This document shows positions 58,331-60,880 of a stretch of 60,880 nt of DNA, one piece after another. Both the position numbers and the translations under genes were made by a program. Location: the NCBI GenBank assembly GCA_002494015.1, contig DLAR01000030.1, forward strand, positions 1-60,880, written 5' to 3'. Source of the DNA: Porphyromonadaceae bacterium UBA7042. GTDB lineage: Bacteria > Bacteroidota > Bacteroidia > Bacteroidales > Muribaculaceae. The notes below the pieces were generated by a model that saw only the letters and a program-made list of their open reading frames with translations, searched no databases and was not told the origin of the DNA. Position 1 is the first letter of the stretch. Each line of letters opens with the position of its first letter.

Positions 58331-59125
58331 TTATATCTTGGTGATTTTTGCCACGGCAAAGACTGCTACCATGACGATGACGATGAGTGCCGAGCATGGA
58401 ACGTCGATGATTGTCGCGAGCAGTAGTCCTGCTATGCAGCAGATGGCCGATACGGCTACCGAGAGGAACATGATGGTCTTGAACCGTCGGCAGTAGATTT
58501 CGGCAATCATCTGAGGCAGGGCAAGCATCGACATCAGGAGCATTATGCCGACGAGACGTATTGTCAGGACGATGCACACGGCAACCAGCACAGTCATCAT
58601 GCACGACACTGCCGCGACCGGGAGCCGCTTGACGCGGGCGAAGTCGGCATCAAAGGCACAGGCTACTATTATGTTATAGAAAAGCGAGAAGGCGGCTATG
58701 ACAACCGCGGTGAAGATGGCGAATGCCCACAGGTCGGCCGTGGTGATGGTCAGTATGTTGCCAAAGAGGAATGCGTTCAGCTCGGGGACATAGCCGGGGG
58801 TGAGAAACACGAACAGCACGCCGAGGGCCATGCCGAGTGCCCACACCACGGCAACCGCCGAGTCTTCCCTGACACGGTGGCGTGTCGCCATCCACTCTAC
58901 ACCGAGCGACGAGGCGATTGCAAACACTCCGGCCATGACGACAGGGTTCCATCCGAGGAAATAGCCGAGTCCGAGGCCGCCGAAACAGGCATGGGTCACA
59001 CCTCCGGCTATCGACACGAGGCGGCGCGACACGATGTAGGTGCCTATCATTGCCGAGGCGATGCTGATGAGCGTTATCCCGACAAGGGCGTTCTTGAAAA
59101 AGCCATATTCGAGCAGTTCCATCAT
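58331..59125 (-). CDS. ZnuB-like metal-ion ABC transporter permease
   Basis: 264 residues from the ATG at 59125, which overlaps the stop of the upstream gene (ATGA). About 8-9 membrane helices. ABC-3 family features: IASAMIGTYIVSRRLVSIAGGVTHACFGGLGLGYFLG near the N-terminus and IRLVGIMLLMSMLALPQMIAEIYCRRFK in the second half. Transports Zn, Mn or Fe with an ATPase and a binding protein, neither of which is adjacent. It ends 5 nt from the convergent antitoxin gene. Confidence 0.88.
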   Translation of the reverse strand: MMELLEYGFFKNALVGITLISIASAMIGTYIVSRRLVSIAGGVTHACFGGLGLGYFLGWNPVVMAGVFAIASSLGVEWMATRHRVREDSAVAVVWALGMALGVLFVFLTPGYVPELNAFLFGNILTITTADLWAFAIFTAVVIAAFSLFYNIIVACAFDADFARVKRLPVAAVSCMMTVLVAVCIVLTIRLVGIMLLMSMLALPQMIAEIYCRRFKTIMFLSVAVSAICCIAGLLLATIIDVPCSALIVIVMVAVFAVAKITKI

Positions 59126-59529
59126 GACTCGGTCTGTCGGGTTGAAGTTTCGTTGACAAGCATGACCCACTCGTCGCGGATCGGCGATGGCATTTCGATG
59201 CCCCGGGCGGTGATGCTGAGTCCCCACGGGGCGAGGTCTTGCGGCAGCAGAGTGTAAAGCACGTCGCGGAAAGCCTCTATCTCGTCGGGGGTGTATTCGT
59301 CGGGTTTGCGGCCCTTGTAAGCGTCAAGTTCCTCGTCGTCAAAGTAGACAGGCTTGTCGACCGGGAATTTCTCGCACACCTCGTGCATCCCGCAGCAGCC
59401 GTCGGCGGGTTCCGCAGCATTCTCTGTTTCGGCTGATGTCTCGCTGCCCGGGGTGTCGGGCTTGTGGGTAATCCACAGGAGTAATCCTGTAAATAGCGTG
59501 AAAACCAGTATTATAAGTGCGCCGAGCAT
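59122..59529 (-). CDS. Small membrane-anchored Cys-rich protein between aroA and the metal permease
   Basis: 135 residues from the ATG at 59529 (a TTG at 59535 overlapping the aroA stop is the alternative). One N-terminal membrane helix (LGALIILVFTLFTGLLLWI), an acidic linker, then DGCCGMHEVCEKF (three Cys and a His, a possible metal site), and a helical C-terminal part (EYTPDEIEAFRDVLYTLLPQDLAPWGLSITARGI). Coupled to both neighbours. The gene position next to a zinc-type permease makes metal handling possible, but this is a guess. Confidence 0.65.
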   Translation of the reverse strand: MLGALIILVFTLFTGLLLWITHKPDTPGSETSAETENAAEPADGCCGMHEVCEKFPVDKPVYFDDEELDAYKGRKPDEYTPDEIEAFRDVLYTLLPQDLAPWGLSITARGIEMPSPIRDEWVMLVNETSTRQTES

Positions 59530-59531
59530 GG

Positions 59532-60800
59532 TCAATCGTCGTTTTCTTCGGGTTGAGGCATAGGAGCGTCTCCGTCAAGGAGGGTGAACCCTGCGGCCCG
59601 GAGGTCGTCCCAAAAGCCGGGATAGGACTTGGTCACCACTTCGGCATCCTCGATGACGATTCCGGGGATATATAGGGCCACGGGCGCGAGGGCCATAGCC
59701 ATGCGGTGGTCGTCGTGGGTGGCAAAACGGGGCATTTCGGTGATGGGGACGCGGCGGCCTTCCCATGCCATCACGTCGGGAGCCTCTATGTCGATGACGG
59801 TGCCGGTCTTGGCAAGCTCGTCGACGAGGGCCTGCACGCGGTCACACTCCTTTACCCTCAGTGTCGACAGGCCGGTGAAACGGAACGGGATACCGAGCAT
59901 GGCGCATGTCACCGTGACGGCGGGCACGAGGTCGGGCATCGGGGTGAAGTCAAGTGTCAGGCGCGCGTCCTGATCGGGGTTGGCAAGCAGGTCGGTACCC
60001 CCCTCCTCCCCTTCCCAGTCGGTATCGACACCGAGACGGCTGTATATGTCGGCAAGCACGCGGTCGCCCTGACAACTCTCCTTGGCGAGGTTGGCAACCG
60101 ATATCGCGCCGCTCGACATCGCCTCGATCTGATACCACGGGGCTGCCGCGCTCCAGTCGCCCTCGATGGCTATCGACAGCGGGCGGTAATTCCGGTGGCC
60201 GACGGCAATCTCGTCGCCGTAAAAATCGCTTTCAACCCCTGCGGCCTCCATCATCTTGAGGGTCATGACAATGTAGGGTCGCGACACCGGCTCCCCTTTC
60301 AGCTTTATCTTCAGTCCCTGCTCCATGACCGGGGCAACCATCAGCAATGCCGACAGGAACTGCGAGCTGACCGACGCATCCACCTCGATTTCGCCACCCT
60401 GCAACTTTCTACCTTTTATTTTGAGTGGCGGAAACCCCTCCTCGGCGGCATACTCGATGTCGGCACCGAGAGATTTCAGCGCGTCAACGAGCGGGCCGAC
60501 GGGACGGTGTCGCATACGCTCGCTGCCGTCGAGAACCACGTCGCTACCCTCGGTGGCAGCATAGTAGGCTGTCAGGAAACGCATTGCCGTTCCTGCCGCG
60601 CCGATGTTGACAGTCCCGTTTCCGGCAGCGAGAGCGTCGATGATGGCGCGTGTGTCGTCACACTCGGCGACCGACTGCAACGGTGCCGCCCCTGCTGTCA
60701 TGGCGTTGATAATCAGAGCGCGGTTGCTCATACTCTTGGAGAGCGGCACGGTCACCCGTGCCGCTACAAATCCGTCGGGAGGAATAACTCGGTAGTTCAT
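59532..60800 (-). CDS. aroA: 5-enolpyruvylshikimate-3-phosphate synthase
   Basis: 422 residues from the ATG at 60800; the in-frame extension to 60845 is upstream of the -7 box. Penultimate step to chorismate. Motifs: VTVPLSKSMSNRALIINAMTAG, GAAGTAMRFLTAYYA (PEP-binding loop), GSERMRHRPVGPLVDALKSLGA, VKECDRVQALVDELAKTG and HDDHRMAMALAP. First gene of a three-gene unit with the Cys-rich protein and the metal permease. Confidence 0.96.
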   Translation of the reverse strand: MNYRVIPPDGFVAARVTVPLSKSMSNRALIINAMTAGAAPLQSVAECDDTRAIIDALAAGNGTVNIGAAGTAMRFLTAYYAATEGSDVVLDGSERMRHRPVGPLVDALKSLGADIEYAAEEGFPPLKIKGRKLQGGEIEVDASVSSQFLSALLMVAPVMEQGLKIKLKGEPVSRPYIVMTLKMMEAAGVESDFYGDEIAVGHRNYRPLSIAIEGDWSAAAPWYQIEAMSSGAISVANLAKESCQGDRVLADIYSRLGVDTDWEGEEGGTDLLANPDQDARLTLDFTPMPDLVPAVTVTCAMLGIPFRFTGLSTLRVKECDRVQALVDELAKTGTVIDIEAPDVMAWEGRRVPITEMPRFATHDDHRMAMALAPVALYIPGIVIEDAEVVTKSYPGFWDDLRAAGFTLLDGDAPMPQPEENDD

Positions 60801-60805
60801 AACTG

Positions 60806-60813
60806 CAAAGTTA
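60806..60813 (-). promoter_or_regulatory. -7 box TAACTTTG of aroA
   Basis: Matches TAnnTTTG on the minus strand; only 5 nt separate it from the aroA ATG, implying an almost leaderless mRNA. The nearest TTG is 23 nt upstream. Confidence 0.5.
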
Positions 60814-60857
60814 CATCTTTTTCCCGTAACCCTCAGCAAAAACAAGGTTAATTGCAG

Positions 60858-60880
60858 TTAGAGGTTGTTTAAAAACAAAT
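60858..60880. repeat. Start of another AGAGGTTGTTT palindromic element, cut by the window end
   Basis: TTAGAGGTTGTTTAAAAACA followed by AAT is nearly identical to both arms of the element at 32148-32223. The partner arm would lie beyond the window. Confidence 0.65.

Noticed and set aside
59706..60851. 381-codon plus-strand open frame opposite aroA
   Set aside because: Antisense shadow of a well-defined enzyme gene.
1..60880. tRNA or rRNA genes
   Set aside because: Reading both strands by eye I found no T-loop/acceptor combinations or rRNA-like sequence; a tRNAscan run would settle it.

Overview
The window looks like chromosomal DNA of a gut Bacteroidales bacterium, most likely Muribaculaceae-like (inferred from content, not from a database search). 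The evidence is the promoter signature (a -7 box TAnnTTTG, often with TTG/TTTG 19-22 nt upstream), near absence of Shine-Dalgarno sequences, several large secreted proteins ending in a type IX secretion (T9SS) style sorting domain, a PorZ-like T9SS component, a GH2 beta-galactosidase with DUF4982, a DUF4369 lipoprotein and a FucP-type sugar transporter. Most genes are moderately GC-rich; 36.5-39.7 kb is clearly AT-rich.

Layout. 0-4 kb (mostly minus): a T9SS-type secreted protein, a GNAT-like protein, a membrane-tethered pseudokinase and a small lipoprotein. 4-6.3 kb: panB and a MATE transporter. 6.7-15.7 kb: three large secreted proteins (repeat protein, S8 protease, leucine-rich-repeat protein). 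15.8-20.1 kb: a phage-type terminase large subunit overlapping an 811-residue beta-rich protein, with no other recognisable phage genes. 20.3-29.1 kb: an Lrp/AsnC regulator, a 1503-residue FN3/jelly-roll secreted protein, a GH2 enzyme and a translationally coupled pair of unknown small genes. 29.4-33.2 kb: manC, a DarG-like macrodomain, an outer-membrane phospholipase A and a DUF4369 lipoprotein. 33.3-36.5 kb: intact comM followed by a scar of broken genes, including a second, internally deleted comM piece. 36.5-40.9 kb: a cell-surface glycan cassette (GT-C-like membrane protein, UbiA-type phosphoribosyltransferase, HAD phosphatase, acyltransferase). 40.9-50.1 kb: a seven-gene minus-strand block nadA-leuS-rdgB-porZ-unknown-manA-fucosyltransferase-like. 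50.1-51.0 kb: a gene-free AT-rich region full of DnaA-box-like 9-mers, a candidate oriC. 51-60.9 kb: FucP-like transporter, GYF-CD225 protein, metK behind a SAM-II riboswitch and attenuator, an epimerase, aroQ, an O-methyltransferase, a putative toxin-antitoxin pair, a metal ABC permease, a Cys-rich membrane protein and aroA.

How the parts connect. manA and manC supply GDP-mannose precursors for surface glycans, to which the fucosyltransferase-like gene and the pentose/acyl cassette plausibly add. PorZ belongs to the machinery that exports and anchors the CTD-bearing proteins encoded at 0-1.3, 6.7-15.7 and 21-25.5 kb. The intergenic regions carry at least four families of dispersed structured repeats: REPIN-like GAATAGCC hairpins, AGAGGTTGTTT palindromes, TTTAAGGTTTAGATA inverted repeats and a heptamer (RCARATA) tandem repeat. 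No tRNA, rRNA, CRISPR array, integrase or complete insertion sequence was seen.
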